A DNA stretch of 27,091 bases from Rhodocyclaceae bacterium (GCA_023253415.1 JALRGK010000027.1:1-27091); one strand, 5' to 3'; shown: positions 1-7,754, numbered from the stretch's first letter. Translations and numbers: made by a program. Notes: generated by a model not told the origin, from the letters alone.

Positions 1-295
1 GCAGGGTCTGAAACATGGCGAAATTACCGTCAAGGATGTGATGACGCCAGAACAGGATATCGAGGTACTTACCCTCAAGCAGGTGACGCAGGCCAAAGTG
101 GTTGATATCATCGAAACGCTGAAGGCGCATAACCGTAACCATGCGCTGGTGGTCGATACCGACCCGTTGACGGGCCGTCAGATGGTGCGTGGCATCTTCT
201 CGGCGTCGCAGATCGCGCGTCAGCTCGGTGTGGCAACGCAAATCCATTCTGTCGCGAAAACGTTTGCCCAGATCGAAGCCGTGCTTGCCAGCTGA
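1..295 (+). CDS. CBS-domain protein, C-terminal part (5' end outside window)
   Basis: The reading frame is open from base 2, so the gene starts upstream of the window; the ATG at 38 is internal. The visible ~98 residues look like the second CBS motif of a pair: a VMTP turn, then a stretch beginning DIEVLTLKQV, then HALVVD, then RGIFSASQIARQLG. CBS pairs usually bind adenine nucleotides and act as regulatory or signalling modules. Nothing is visible of any fused effector domain, so the full function is unknown. A strong terminator follows 26 bp after the stop. The CBS assignment rests on the recognisable motif pattern. Confidence 0.8.
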   Translation, partial: QGLKHGEITVKDVMTPEQDIEVLTLKQVTQAKVVDIIETLKAHNRNHALVVDTDPLTGRQMVRGIFSASQIARQLGVATQIHSVAKTFAQIEAVLAS

Positions 296-321
296 TCTCT
301 GATCTGAATCAAACTTAGGTG

Positions 322-350
322 AAAGGCCACGGGTGACCCGTGGCCTTTTT
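322..350 (+). terminator. Rho-independent terminator of the CBS gene
   Basis: A perfect 9-bp GC-rich stem (GGCCACGGG with CCCGTGGCC) closes a TGA triloop and is followed by five T residues. It lies just after the CBS gene. The next gene could formally be extended back to a GTG at 340, but that codon is inside this stem, which argues for the later ATG at 376. Confidence 0.9.
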
Positions 351-375
351 GTTGACCAAAGGGCAGAATGCTCGA

Positions 376-1743
376 ATGACTGTCCGCAAAAGCCACCCCT
401 TTATACGCTTCATCTATAACCGATTGCGCGAAGAGCATCTGGCCTGGCGCATCATGTTCCGTGAGGAATGGGTTTCTTTACTCGTTGTATTGGGTAGCGT
501 GTTACTGGTCGTATTCTTCACCCGACCACTGCCGCCGCGAGAGGTGACTCTGGCGGTGGGGCAACCGGGCTCGACCACTGAGCAGTTAGGTCGGCGCTAT
601 CAGGAAATTTTTGCCCAGGAGGGCGTGACCTTAACGCTGATCAATACCGCGGGTTCCCATGAAAGTATTGCCGAAGCGGATGACACTAAGACGCCGGTGA
701 ATGCAGGGTTTCTTCTGGGGGGCATTGCGCATCGTGGTGACTATCCTCATCTGGTATCGCTTGGCAGTGTGCAATATCTACCACTCTGGTTCTTTTATCG
801 AGGTCCGCAATTTACGGGGCTTGATGCCATCAGTTATTTTCGGGGTAAGCCAATTGCGATTGGTCGTGAGGGAAGCGGGACCGAATTATTGCTGACCCGT
901 ATTCTGGCGATGCGCGGCGTAAAGATTTCCGGTGACAACGCTAACCTGCGCCGGTTGTCACATGCCGATGCCACCGAACAGCTGCTAAGCGGAAAGATTG
1001 AAGCCATGGCGATTGTGGATGGCTTCGATTCCCCAACCATTCAGAATCTGTTGGCGCATCCCGAATTGCATATTTTCGATTTCGCCTACGCTGATGCTTA
1101 TGTAAAGCGAATGCCCTACCTAGAAACGGTGACGATCCCACGAGGTTCGTTGAACCTGGTCAAGCTGGACCCGCCCCAGGATATTCACATGATTGCTTCT
1201 ACGATAACGCTGTTGGTAGAAAAAAACATGCATCCGGCCATTCAGCAGTTGTTTTTGCAAGCGGCGGATAAAACTAGTCAGAATGTCGAAGGTTTTTTTG
1301 GTCGGACAGATCAGTTCCCTGCCTATATCGACAAAAGCATTCCGCTCAGTGAGGTTGCTCAACGTTTCTATGACAAAGGGGCGCCCTGGTTAACCGGCAT
1401 GCTGCCTTTCTGGATCGTCAGTTATATAGACCGTATGTGGTTATTTGTACTGGGTCTCTTTGCCATCGTTCTTCCCTTGTTCCGTCTGCTGCCGAATTAC
1501 CGCTTATTCCGCTCGCGTCAGTTGATTTCAGATGCTTACGATGAACTGAAAGTCATTGAAGAACGCATGTATGCGGCGACATCGGTTGAACAGTTGCGAT
1601 ACCTGTCCGAACGGTTGGAAGCGCTGGATGATGAACTGGGTGATGTGTGGGTGTCGTCTGACGAGACCAACCGGTTCTATACCATGAAGAGTGCCATCAG
1701 CCTGGTGCGCCGAGAGATCGGTGAGCGATTACAGCGCCTGTGA
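376..1743 (+). CDS. TAXI-family TRAP transporter solute-binding protein, membrane-anchored
   Basis: The 455-residue protein has a short basic N-terminus, a transmembrane segment at about residues 33-49, a periplasmic-type domain (about 54-345), a second hydrophobic segment at about 350-385, and a charged cytoplasmic tail likely to form a coiled coil. The domain start (VTLAVGQPGSTTEQLGRRY) and the GREGSGTELL segment resemble TAXI substrate-binding proteins. Classical TAXI proteins are free periplasmic proteins; here two membrane anchors replace a cleavable signal peptide, which may indicate a sensor-like role. No TRAP membrane subunit is seen nearby. I chose ATG 376, with AAAGGG about 12 bp upstream, over GTG 340, which lies in the preceding terminator. 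The substrate is unknown. Confidence 0.75.
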   Translation: MTVRKSHPFIRFIYNRLREEHLAWRIMFREEWVSLLVVLGSVLLVVFFTRPLPPREVTLAVGQPGSTTEQLGRRYQEIFAQEGVTLTLINTAGSHESIAEADDTKTPVNAGFLLGGIAHRGDYPHLVSLGSVQYLPLWFFYRGPQFTGLDAISYFRGKPIAIGREGSGTELLLTRILAMRGVKISGDNANLRRLSHADATEQLLSGKIEAMAIVDGFDSPTIQNLLAHPELHIFDFAYADAYVKRMPYLETVTIPRGSLNLVKLDPPQDIHMIASTITLLVEKNMHPAIQQLFLQAADKTSQNVEGFFGRTDQFPAYIDKSIPLSEVAQRFYDKGAPWLTGMLPFWIVSYIDRMWLFVLGLFAIVLPLFRLLPNYRLFRSRQLISDAYDELKVIEERMYAATSVEQLRYLSERLEALDDELGDVWVSSDETNRFYTMKSAISLVRREIGERLQRL

Positions 1744-1747
1744 ACGG

Positions 1748-2383
1748 TCACTGACTGGATTCGTTGAATTCCAGCGGGTGAACGTTGCAGTCGCTACAGC
1801 TTTCTTCCAGTTCGAAGCCCATGGCGCAGTCGATGGTGCTGCCTTCGGTGGCACTGCTAGGCAATGGGACGATCTGCACTTTCACAATCCCTTCTCGCAC
1901 CATATCGAGATATTTTGCAGCACTGTGTGACAGATCGATGACCCGGGATTGGTGTTTTGGGTGCATGCGATCGTTCACCTTTACGACCACACAGAGATTG
2001 GTGTCCGGACGCTTAACCAGGACTAGAGAGCCTAGCGGTACCAGGTTGCTGGCTGCGGTAAACAGCTTGTTGTTGAAGATCTCGCCAGTGGCCGTTTTTC
2101 GGCCATTGAACTTGGCGCCGTAAAAGCTGGCTTTGCCGCGCAGGCCTTTCGAAGCAATGGTGCCCGGCGGTTCGGTATCGGGCGGCATGAGAGCGATGCG
2201 CGGTCGCGTCGTCTCAAGCCCCTGGCTCAAGCGTTGGCTGGGCTGGCTCTTTGGGGTCCATTTTCTTTTCGTGGTGGTTGTTTCTGTCGTTGTGGCGACC
2301 GCCGGGCTCGCAGCGAGGACTTCACAGGAAACAAGGGCGCAAATCGCCAGTGCCATAAGAAGGCTGGCCGGCTGTTTGCACAT
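1748..2383 (-). CDS. RlpA-like lipoprotein (double-psi beta-barrel)
   Basis: The 211-residue protein starts with a signal peptide ending in the lipobox-like LVSC (Cys20), so it is probably an outer-membrane lipoprotein. A Ser/Thr/Lys-rich linker leads to the double-psi beta-barrel (about residues 83-172): GKASFYG, TATGEIF, VNDRM, and DLSHSAAKYL. In RlpA, a septal-ring lytic transglycosylase for peptidoglycan lacking stem peptides, this domain carries a His in TAAH and an Asp in NDRG. Here the Asp is kept (D138), but the His position reads TAAS (S112) and GPF/GPY is absent, so activity is uncertain. A short Cys-containing tail follows (Cys186, 196, 199). ATG 2383 has AGAGAG upstream; an in-frame ATG at 2410 is the alternative. 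It converges with the TAXI gene. Confidence 0.8.
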   Translation of the reverse strand: MCKQPASLLMALAICALVSCEVLAASPAVATTTETTTTKRKWTPKSQPSQRLSQGLETTRPRIALMPPDTEPPGTIASKGLRGKASFYGAKFNGRKTATGEIFNNKLFTAASNLVPLGSLVLVKRPDTNLCVVVKVNDRMHPKHQSRVIDLSHSAAKYLDMVREGIVKVQIVPLPSSATEGSTIDCAMGFELEESCSDCNVHPLEFNESSQ

Positions 2384-2475
2384 CAATTCTCTCTGAAGCC
2401 ATGGCTGCATTCGGTGCCTTTATCCATAAGAAACGGTACCATTATCCACATTTTATGTTTCAGGCGTTTTGAGCC

Positions 2476-2784
2476 ATGTCTCTATTGAGATATCTGCTAT
2501 GGGGTCTTGCAGTGGCCGCATCCATTTGTTGTGCCCAGGATGGCGACGGCTACGATACCGGAGGCGCCTATCAAAATCTGGGTGGAGATACCTACGCACC
2601 CGGCGGGGCGACTTTTCAGCAGAGTGGCGGGATGGTACAAAGCGACACAGGTACCACCTATCAGACCGAGGGCGGCCTCATGCTGGGCACAGACGGCAGC
2701 GAGTACCAGACAACGGGTAATACAACCTATAACTTTGATGGCACTTCGTGCCTAAACTCGGGTAGTGCTACGAACTGCGATTAA
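2476..2784 (+). CDS. Small exported Gly/Thr/Gln-rich repeat protein
   Basis: A 102-residue protein with a signal peptide (about residues 1-20, ending near CCAQ). The rest is low in charge and made of four or five imperfect repeats with pattern G-x-x-Y-x-x-x-G-G (for example GGDTYAPGG, GTTYQTEGG, GSEYQTTG), ending in a short region with two Cys (SCLNSG...NCD). The regular spacing of aromatic and Gly residues suggests stacked beta-strands. No known function is recognised. The Shine-Dalgarno signal before ATG 2476 is weak. The gene is divergent from the RlpA-like gene, with 92 bp between the starts. Confidence 0.6.
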   Translation: MSLLRYLLWGLAVAASICCAQDGDGYDTGGAYQNLGGDTYAPGGATFQQSGGMVQSDTGTTYQTEGGLMLGTDGSEYQTTGNTTYNFDGTSCLNSGSATNCD

Positions 2785-2885
2785 AAATAGTCAGTAGGTG
2801 GAACCAGAGGCTCATCTGGTGAGACTCTCGGTGTTTAAGATGACTCCATGCCCGAACCCAAGGGTGACACATAAGGAGCATCAAC

Positions 2886-3002
2886 ATGAAAAATCTACTT
2901 GTATGGATCGTCCTCATCTCCACCGCCGCCTTAGGCGTTGCCGTTGCGCAGCCAACGCTAGAAAGTGACTATGTAGCTGCCCACACCAGAACTATGGCCT
3001 GA
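2886..3002 (+). CDS. 38-residue exported peptide gene
   Basis: This short frame has a textbook Shine-Dalgarno site (AAGGAG at 2873-2878, 7 bp before ATG). The product starts MKNLLVWIVLISTAALGVA and continues through a likely signal-peptidase site near AVAQ, leaving a mature part of about 16 residues. It could be a genuine secreted microprotein, a small membrane peptide, or the surviving start of a truncated gene. It converges with the lipoprotein gene ending at 3007, with 4 bp between the stops. Support is the ribosome-binding site and the clear signal-like N-terminus; no homologue is recognised. Confidence 0.45.
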   Translation: MKNLLVWIVLISTAALGVAVAQPTLESDYVAAHTRTMA

Positions 3003-3006
3003 GTGT

Positions 3007-3366
3007 TTAGCTACAGCCACGTACAACACGTACTAGTTTCGGATTCTTGTCACACAGAAATTTGAATAGGGTGTCCGGTGCCGTGTTGCTATTTGTTTTG
3101 ACTGGGTAGGCAAGGTCGGCATCGGCTTGGCCCGTCAGGATTTTTAACGACCCGGTACCGCTTTCACAGTCAGAGGCCAGTGTCTGGGCGGTGACGCGTT
3201 GGTCTCTTACCTGAAGGGGTATGCTGATACTGTAATTGACGCCAAAGTGATTGATGCTGACGTCCTTGGCGGCATAGCTGTAGTCACCGCTATTGATATG
3301 TGATGACAGACTGCCGCAAGCGGTGAGAAGCGATGTTAATCCCAGCAAGAATAAAAGCACACGCAC
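3007..3366 (-). CDS. Small putative lipoprotein
   Basis: A 119-residue protein with a hydrophobic leader and lipobox (LTAC), so probably acylated and exported. The mature part has no recognised domain and contains three further Cys (SDCESG, FLCDKN, RGC at the C-terminus). The open frame begins at GTG 3393, but GTG 3366 has GGAG 6 bp upstream and gives a compact signal peptide (VRVLLFLLGLTSLL), so I prefer it. It is divergent from the APC permease. Function unknown. Confidence 0.6.
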   Translation of the reverse strand: MRVLLFLLGLTSLLTACGSLSSHINSGDYSYAAKDVSINHFGVNYSISIPLQVRDQRVTAQTLASDCESGTGSLKILTGQADADLAYPVKTNSNTAPDTLFKFLCDKNPKLVRVVRGCS

Positions 3367-3428
3367 GCCGATCTCCGTTGACGATAGATGCACTGCATAA
3401 TAACCGTTTATTAAAATAGGTGATGCGA

Positions 3429-4808
3429 ATGACGTCTGGAAACGAGCTGGCTAAAAACTCTCTCGGTGTCTTCGAGGCCGTCATCATGGGGATTGCCGGT
3501 ACGGCACCGGCGTTCAGTGTAGCAGTGACAACCGCAACGATTGTGGCAGCCGTTGGCGTGTTGTCTGTCGGTAGCATCGTCTACTGTGGCCTGATTATGT
3601 TCGGCATAACGCTGGCTTTTATTCATTTAAGCAAGATGACGCCTAACGCAGGCGCTGCGTATGCGTGGGTTGGCCAGGTATTTGGGCCTCGTTGGGGATT
3701 CTTTGCCGGTTGGGGGCTGCTGGTGGCCTCGGTGTTTTTTATGGTCTCGGCAACTATTCCAGCGGCGACATCAACACTGGTTCTGTTGGCGCCGAATCGC
3801 GTGGAAAGCACCCATTGGGTAGCGGGCACAGCAGCGCTTTGGCTCACCGCTGTCACGCTGGTCGTGATGCGTGGGATTAAACATTCGAGCTACACACAGC
3901 TCACCCTGACGATTTTCGAGACGGTGATTTTGGTGGCTTTGATTGTCGGTGCGTTTATTCAGTATGGTGGGGCACCGATGCACGCACCTTCGCTGATCTG
4001 GGTAACACCCAATTCATTCTCACCCCAGATTTTTGCGACGGGGGCGTTGACGGCGATCTTCTTTTTCTGGGGATGGGACGTGACGATGAACCTGAGCGAA
4101 GAAGCCCGGGGTACTAAAAGCGCTGCTGGCGGGGCGGCGGGTGTTGGCGCTTTCTGGTCGGTACTGAACATGATCCTCTTCTTTACCATCATGATGGTGG
4201 TGGTATTAATTGTCCTGAACGATCAGGAAATTGCGAATGCGGATACCAACATTCTGCTGGCCGTTGCCACGAAGCTCTTCCCGTCTCCTTGGAACTATCT
4301 GGCGGTTTTTTGTACGATCGTCAGCACAGTAGGAACCATTGAAACGCAGATCCTGCAGTTCAGTCGCAGCATGTTCGCAATGGCGCGTGACCGGATGTTG
4401 CATCCTGTTTATGCTCGAGTGCATTCCGAATGGCAAACCCCCTGGGTGGCGACCCTGGTCATCTGGGGGTTAGGGATGATGTTGCTCTTCACATCATCCT
4501 ACATGCCATCGGTGAAAACCATTCTGGAAAGCTCGATTCTGGCGATTGGCTTCCAGATTTGCTTTTATATGAGCCTAGCTGGTTTTGCCTGCGCCTGGCA
4601 CTACCGGACCAAGTTACGATCAGGCATAGCCCGCGCCGTGTCGTACGTTGTATGGCCATGCCTATCGGGGGCATTTATGGTGTTTATTGCCCTTTACAGT
4701 ATCCCAACGTTTGATACCTTGACGAATCTGCTCGGGGCCGGCGGGTTACTGGTCGGTTTTCTGCCACTATTGGTAAATGAGCGACGCTTCCGTCGTCTAC
4801 GCGCCTAG
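3429..4808 (+). CDS. APC-superfamily amino-acid permease
   Basis: A 459-residue integral membrane protein with about 12 hydrophobic segments. The first carries the family signature (MGIAGTAPAFS, about residues 20-30), where the helix is unwound around the substrate in LeuT-fold APC transporters. A cytoplasmic loop SRSMFAMARDRMLHP is typical of the APC family. It is likely an amino-acid or amine/proton symporter or exchanger in the inner membrane; the substrate cannot be read. I chose ATG 3429 because AGGTGA lies 5 bp upstream; GTG 3420 and ATG 3423 are in frame. It ends 2 bp from the convergent M48-like gene, with no visible terminator. Confidence 0.85.
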   Translation: MTSGNELAKNSLGVFEAVIMGIAGTAPAFSVAVTTATIVAAVGVLSVGSIVYCGLIMFGITLAFIHLSKMTPNAGAAYAWVGQVFGPRWGFFAGWGLLVASVFFMVSATIPAATSTLVLLAPNRVESTHWVAGTAALWLTAVTLVVMRGIKHSSYTQLTLTIFETVILVALIVGAFIQYGGAPMHAPSLIWVTPNSFSPQIFATGALTAIFFFWGWDVTMNLSEEARGTKSAAGGAAGVGAFWSVLNMILFFTIMMVVVLIVLNDQEIANADTNILLAVATKLFPSPWNYLAVFCTIVSTVGTIETQILQFSRSMFAMARDRMLHPVYARVHSEWQTPWVATLVIWGLGMMLLFTSSYMPSVKTILESSILAIGFQICFYMSLAGFACAWHYRTKLRSGIARAVSYVVWPCLSGAFMVFIALYSIPTFDTLTNLLGAGGLLVGFLPLLVNERRFRRLRA

Positions 4809-4810
4809 CT

Positions 4811-5689
4811 CTAGGGGGTGGCCGCACGCTGCTCAGCTTCCCTAGGAAGCTGGTCTACAGGAGGTGTGGCTACACTGCCGGCTTTGGTCGGCGTTGCATC
4901 TTGGCTTGGCGGGAGCGCCGGACAAACAATCTTGGGGTTCGCGGCAATCTGATCCTGTGCCATTTGCGCCCGGCTTGATTCGCCCGGGTGTGAGCCCATA
5001 AACTTGAGCGGTGATCCGAGGCTTTCGTTCTCGTCCGAGTATTGCTTCAGTTTGATATAGCCACACGGGGTGTAGCCTGAATCCAGCAGCCATTGCATGC
5101 CAACCGGATTCACCTTGTCTTCTTCCTGGGCGATGGCGGCCTGCTCCGCACCCGACATGGCGGCGCTGGCGGCGTAACCGGCGATCGGTGTGCCGACGAC
5201 AGACAGTGCAGCGCTGATGACCTGTCGTGCGACAAAGAAGCCGGTTTCGCGGTTATCCTGGGCATCCCCCGTGTCTTTGTCGGCAATGTGCGCCAGGTCG
5301 TGGGCGACAACGGCAGCGAGGATATCCGGATCGCTACCGTGCTTGTCGAGGAACTGCATGCTGAAGGTGACATATTCCTTTTTGTCATGGCTCATCAGCA
5401 GGTGTGCATGGCTATCCGAATCGACAATGGCATATTCGAAAGTCTGGCCACTGGTTTTCTCGAGACGCTGGCGAATATCGTGCAGCAATCGCAGCGTTTC
5501 CTTCTTAACGATGATGTCTTCGCCGTTCTCGCCTTTGGCCTGAAGCCCATTGGCCTTTTGATAGCTTTCCTCGATTTTCTGGTCATCGAGATAAGCTTTG
5601 TCGTGAATCTGAAGTTTGCTGAACTGAGTGCAGGCATTCAGCATTAGGAGAGCAGCAGTGGCGGGTAGCAGTCGGAAATAGGCTGACAC
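4811..5689 (-). CDS. M48-family metalloprotease-like lipoprotein with altered active site
   Basis: A 292-residue protein with a lipoprotein leader (LNAC, Cys20). The core resembles M48 peptidases: a helix carrying HDLAH at residues 130-134, and a downstream EED (189-191) followed by GYTPCG, in place of the usual E-D-x-x-G...GYDP region. Periplasmic M48 proteins use HExxH; here the catalytic Glu is Asp (D131, codon GAC), so proteolysis may be weak or lost. The C-terminal part has the HPGESSRAQ motif often found near the end of M48 domains, then a Pro/Ala-rich tail. Start is GTG, 3 bp after the stop of the upstream cupin gene, with GGGTGA as ribosome-binding site, so translation is probably coupled. 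Last gene of the unit. Confidence 0.8.
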   Translation of the reverse strand: MSAYFRLLPATAALLMLNACTQFSKLQIHDKAYLDDQKIEESYQKANGLQAKGENGEDIIVKKETLRLLHDIRQRLEKTSGQTFEYAIVDSDSHAHLLMSHDKKEYVTFSMQFLDKHGSDPDILAAVVAHDLAHIADKDTGDAQDNRETGFFVARQVISAALSVVGTPIAGYAASAAMSGAEQAAIAQEEDKVNPVGMQWLLDSGYTPCGYIKLKQYSDENESLGSPLKFMGSHPGESSRAQMAQDQIAANPKIVCPALPPSQDATPTKAGSVATPPVDQLPREAEQRAATP

Positions 5690-5692
5690 GAA

Positions 5693-6523
5693 TTATTCAC
5701 CCGGAAAACGGAAATAGGTCGTGGATAGTTTACCGCGTGTCACACTGATTTTCTGTTCTAGCGCTTGTCCGTTCTTTTGTGCTTTGATTGTATAGGTACC
5801 GGTTGGTAGATTGGCAAGGAGCACGGGACCCTCACTGCTTGTAAGAAGCACCCCTTTGTCATGCTGGTCAGTGATCGTGATGCGGACATCGCTCAAATAG
5901 CTACCTGATTGTCCGACAAGCAATAGTTTGAGATCAAACGACTTCTCCTGGGCGGTGATCGCCGCCATCGACTCATCGCCCACACCGCCTGAGATAAACG
6001 GGACGGTGGCACCGGCGAGTAGGGAGCCAGAAGTGGCCTCTATAGGTGCAGTGGCTCGTGAACCCTGTGCGGATTCTGTTGTGTCTTTTCTAACGGCCAG
6101 CGGGCGATTGGGGGTGCCGGCATAAACAATGATCAGTTCAGCGGTGTCGCTGCCACTGTTAACACCTTCGTGCCATTGATTGACCAGCTCGATGATTGGA
6201 TCCCCAGCTTTTAATTCAAGCGTCTCGCCGGTTGCGGTGCGTACATTGAGCGTCCCGCGGAGTAGAACCCCCGCATTGATGACAGGGTGCTTGTGCACGG
6301 GGAGTACAGCACCCGGAGCAAACTGATACCGGATAATAGTAACTTGTGGTTGCTCTGAAGGGTAAGCCGGCAACAGGCTACCGTTCCATGACTTGTCACT
6401 CTTTGCCAGGACATCGACCGTTACCCCGGGTATGTCGCCTACATAAGGCTGCTCATGAGCCCAGGCAGTTGTGACATAAGCTGCCGCAGCCAGAGCGGCG
6501 ATCATCATGGAACGATAGCGCAT
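5693..6523 (-). CDS. Exported cupin fused to a carboxypeptidase-regulatory-like domain
   Basis: A 276-residue protein with a cleavable signal peptide (to about AWA, residue 22). Residues ~30-137 are a cupin barrel with metal-ligand-like His77, His79 and His118 (PVHKHP, QWHEG). Residues ~172-276 form a small beta-sandwich of the carboxypeptidase regulatory-like type: SGGVGDES, a YLSDVRITITD strand, LPTGTYTIKA, and a terminal TTYFRFPGE. This second domain usually occurs as a stand-alone exported protein in proteobacteria, so the fusion is notable. It lies 2 bp after the DUF3313 gene and 3 bp before the M48-like gene. Probable role: periplasmic metal-binding or scaffold protein. The substrate is unknown. 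Confidence 0.75.
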   Translation of the reverse strand: MRYRSMMIAALAAAAYVTTAWAHEQPYVGDIPGVTVDVLAKSDKSWNGSLLPAYPSEQPQVTIIRYQFAPGAVLPVHKHPVINAGVLLRGTLNVRTATGETLELKAGDPIIELVNQWHEGVNSGSDTAELIIVYAGTPNRPLAVRKDTTESAQGSRATAPIEATSGSLLAGATVPFISGGVGDESMAAITAQEKSFDLKLLLVGQSGSYLSDVRITITDQHDKGVLLTSSEGPVLLANLPTGTYTIKAQKNGQALEQKISVTRGKLSTTYFRFPGE

Positions 6524-6525
6524 GT

Positions 6526-7245
6526 TTAATTACCGGCCATACCAGCAGCGACGCGGACCGCCGTCGTGACCCAGTCGCTGGCCAGTTTCTGGAATTGTTC
6601 CGGGGTGCCGGATTCCATACGGAAGGTATCGCTCGACATAGTGTAGACGCCTTCACCGAGCAGTTTACCGGTGACGCTGTCACGCAGTTTGGCTTCAACG
6701 ACGAGGACAGCCGTCTTCGAATCAAGACCTGTCGCTTTCTGTGCGACGGTCAATACGGCAGAAATCGGGACGAGGTTGCGCGGTTTGAAACCTTCGCCCT
6801 CAACTTCGGCACCTGTGATGGCAATGCTGATACGGGCCACCCCTGGGCCAGGTTTATCGACGACATTGAACCGGTGCGCAGCCTTTGACTTGATGTTCTC
6901 ATCAATAATTAAGCGCGTCTGATAAATGGTTTCTTCCGAGATGCCCTTATTCCCTTCGTTACGTAGCGCAGTCTGATAGAGCATTACCGGGTCGATCATG
7001 ACACCCTTGTAGTCGCTGCGTTTAAAGTCTGGGCTGACGTAACGATAAATGTTGACGCCAGGTGCAGGGCTTTCGACTTTCTGCAGTCGATCATATTCTC
7101 CCGCGCCCAGGAATCCTGATTTCTGGGACGGGCTTAAGCCACCGCCAGCGCAAGCCGCCAGAATCACAGCGGCTGAAGTCGCCAAGGCCATGTGACGCAA
7201 GTTTTGGAAAGCGGTCGCAATGAGGTTTTCGCGTGGTGCATTCAT
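6526..7245 (-). CDS. DUF3313-family lipoprotein
   Basis: A 239-residue protein with a lipobox (LAAC, near residue 32) after a hydrophobic stretch. The mature part matches the DUF3313 pattern: SGFLGAGEYDRLQKV, a RYVSPDF segment, a VMIDPVMLYQ strand, and a late Asp/Gly region DSVTGKLLGEGV. Family members are outer-membrane-associated lipoproteins of unknown function. ATG 7245 has GGAG about 10 bp upstream; an internal ATG at 7191 would shorten the leader. First gene of the DUF3313 > cupin > M48-like unit, with only 2 bp to the next gene. Its promoter must lie in the 185-bp divergent region shared with the gene starting at 7431. Confidence 0.8.
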   Translation of the reverse strand: MNAPRENLIATAFQNLRHMALATSAAVILAACAGGGLSPSQKSGFLGAGEYDRLQKVESPAPGVNIYRYVSPDFKRSDYKGVMIDPVMLYQTALRNEGNKGISEETIYQTRLIIDENIKSKAAHRFNVVDKPGPGVARISIAITGAEVEGEGFKPRNLVPISAVLTVAQKATGLDSKTAVLVVEAKLRDSVTGKLLGEGVYTMSSDTFRMESGTPEQFQKLASDWVTTAVRVAAGMAGN

Positions 7246-7430
7246 GGTGTCCGTGCTCCGGGAACGTGATTGGTTGTGCTTAAGTAAGCCTAAAGGGAAG
7301 CGAGATAGCTGTCTAGCGCTTGTTACAAAAAATTACAGAAAAATTAGTGGCCCCGATGGCCAAGTTGTCATCCACCCGTCGCTTCACGCGTTATGTGCTC
7401 CGGGCGTTGTAACTTTTAAGGGAGTGCGCC

Positions 7431-7742
7431 ATGAAATTCAGAGTGTTATTAGCTATCGCTGTTGCTTTATCTTCAGCACTGGTTCAGCCGGTTTGGGCTG
7501 GTGGGGGGCATCACCACAGCGGTCGTGGTGGCGGGTGGGGCTGGGCACCGTTCGTTGCGGGCGCCGTCGTAGGCGGTTTGGCGATCAATGCCTGGGCGCA
7601 GACCCGACCGGTCTATCCAGCGCCGGTTTATAGGGTGCCGCCGCCACCGCCGCGCGTCATTGTGGCGCAGCCCTACTATGTGCTGCCGCCCGTTTATACC
7701 GTGCCGTCCCCGCCGCCAGGGTACTACTACGAGCGTGACTAG
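7431..7742 (+). CDS. Small exported Gly/His/Pro-rich protein
   Basis: A 103-residue protein with a signal peptide ending near VWA (residue 23), a Gly/His patch (GGGHHHSGRGGG), a glycine-zipper-like hydrophobic segment (AGAVVGGLAINAWA, about residues 43-56), and a Pro/Tyr-rich tail with PPPPPR and PPPGYYY. Proteins of this build are common envelope proteins in proteobacteria; the glycine zipper may insert in or contact a membrane and the His patch may bind metal. AGGGAG lies 6-7 bp before ATG. Divergent from the DUF3313 unit and convergent with the ligase gene. Confidence 0.7.
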   Translation: MKFRVLLAIAVALSSALVQPVWAGGGHHHSGRGGGWGWAPFVAGAVVGGLAINAWAQTRPVYPAPVYRVPPPPPRVIVAQPYYVLPPVYTVPSPPPGYYYERD

Positions 7743-7754
7743 GCGGGCGAGAGG

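Noticed and set aside
340..375. Longer N-terminus for the TAXI protein from GTG 340
   Set aside because: The codon lies inside the terminator stem of the preceding gene, and no ribosome-binding site precedes it.
2803..2820. ACCAGA/TCTGGT hairpin as a terminator of the Gly/Thr-rich gene
   Set aside because: The stem is only 6 bp and no T tract follows; possibly chance.
5093..5647. 184-residue frame on the plus strand opposite the M48-like gene
   Set aside because: It mirrors the coding sequence of a well-supported gene, has no ribosome-binding site, and its product shows no domain.
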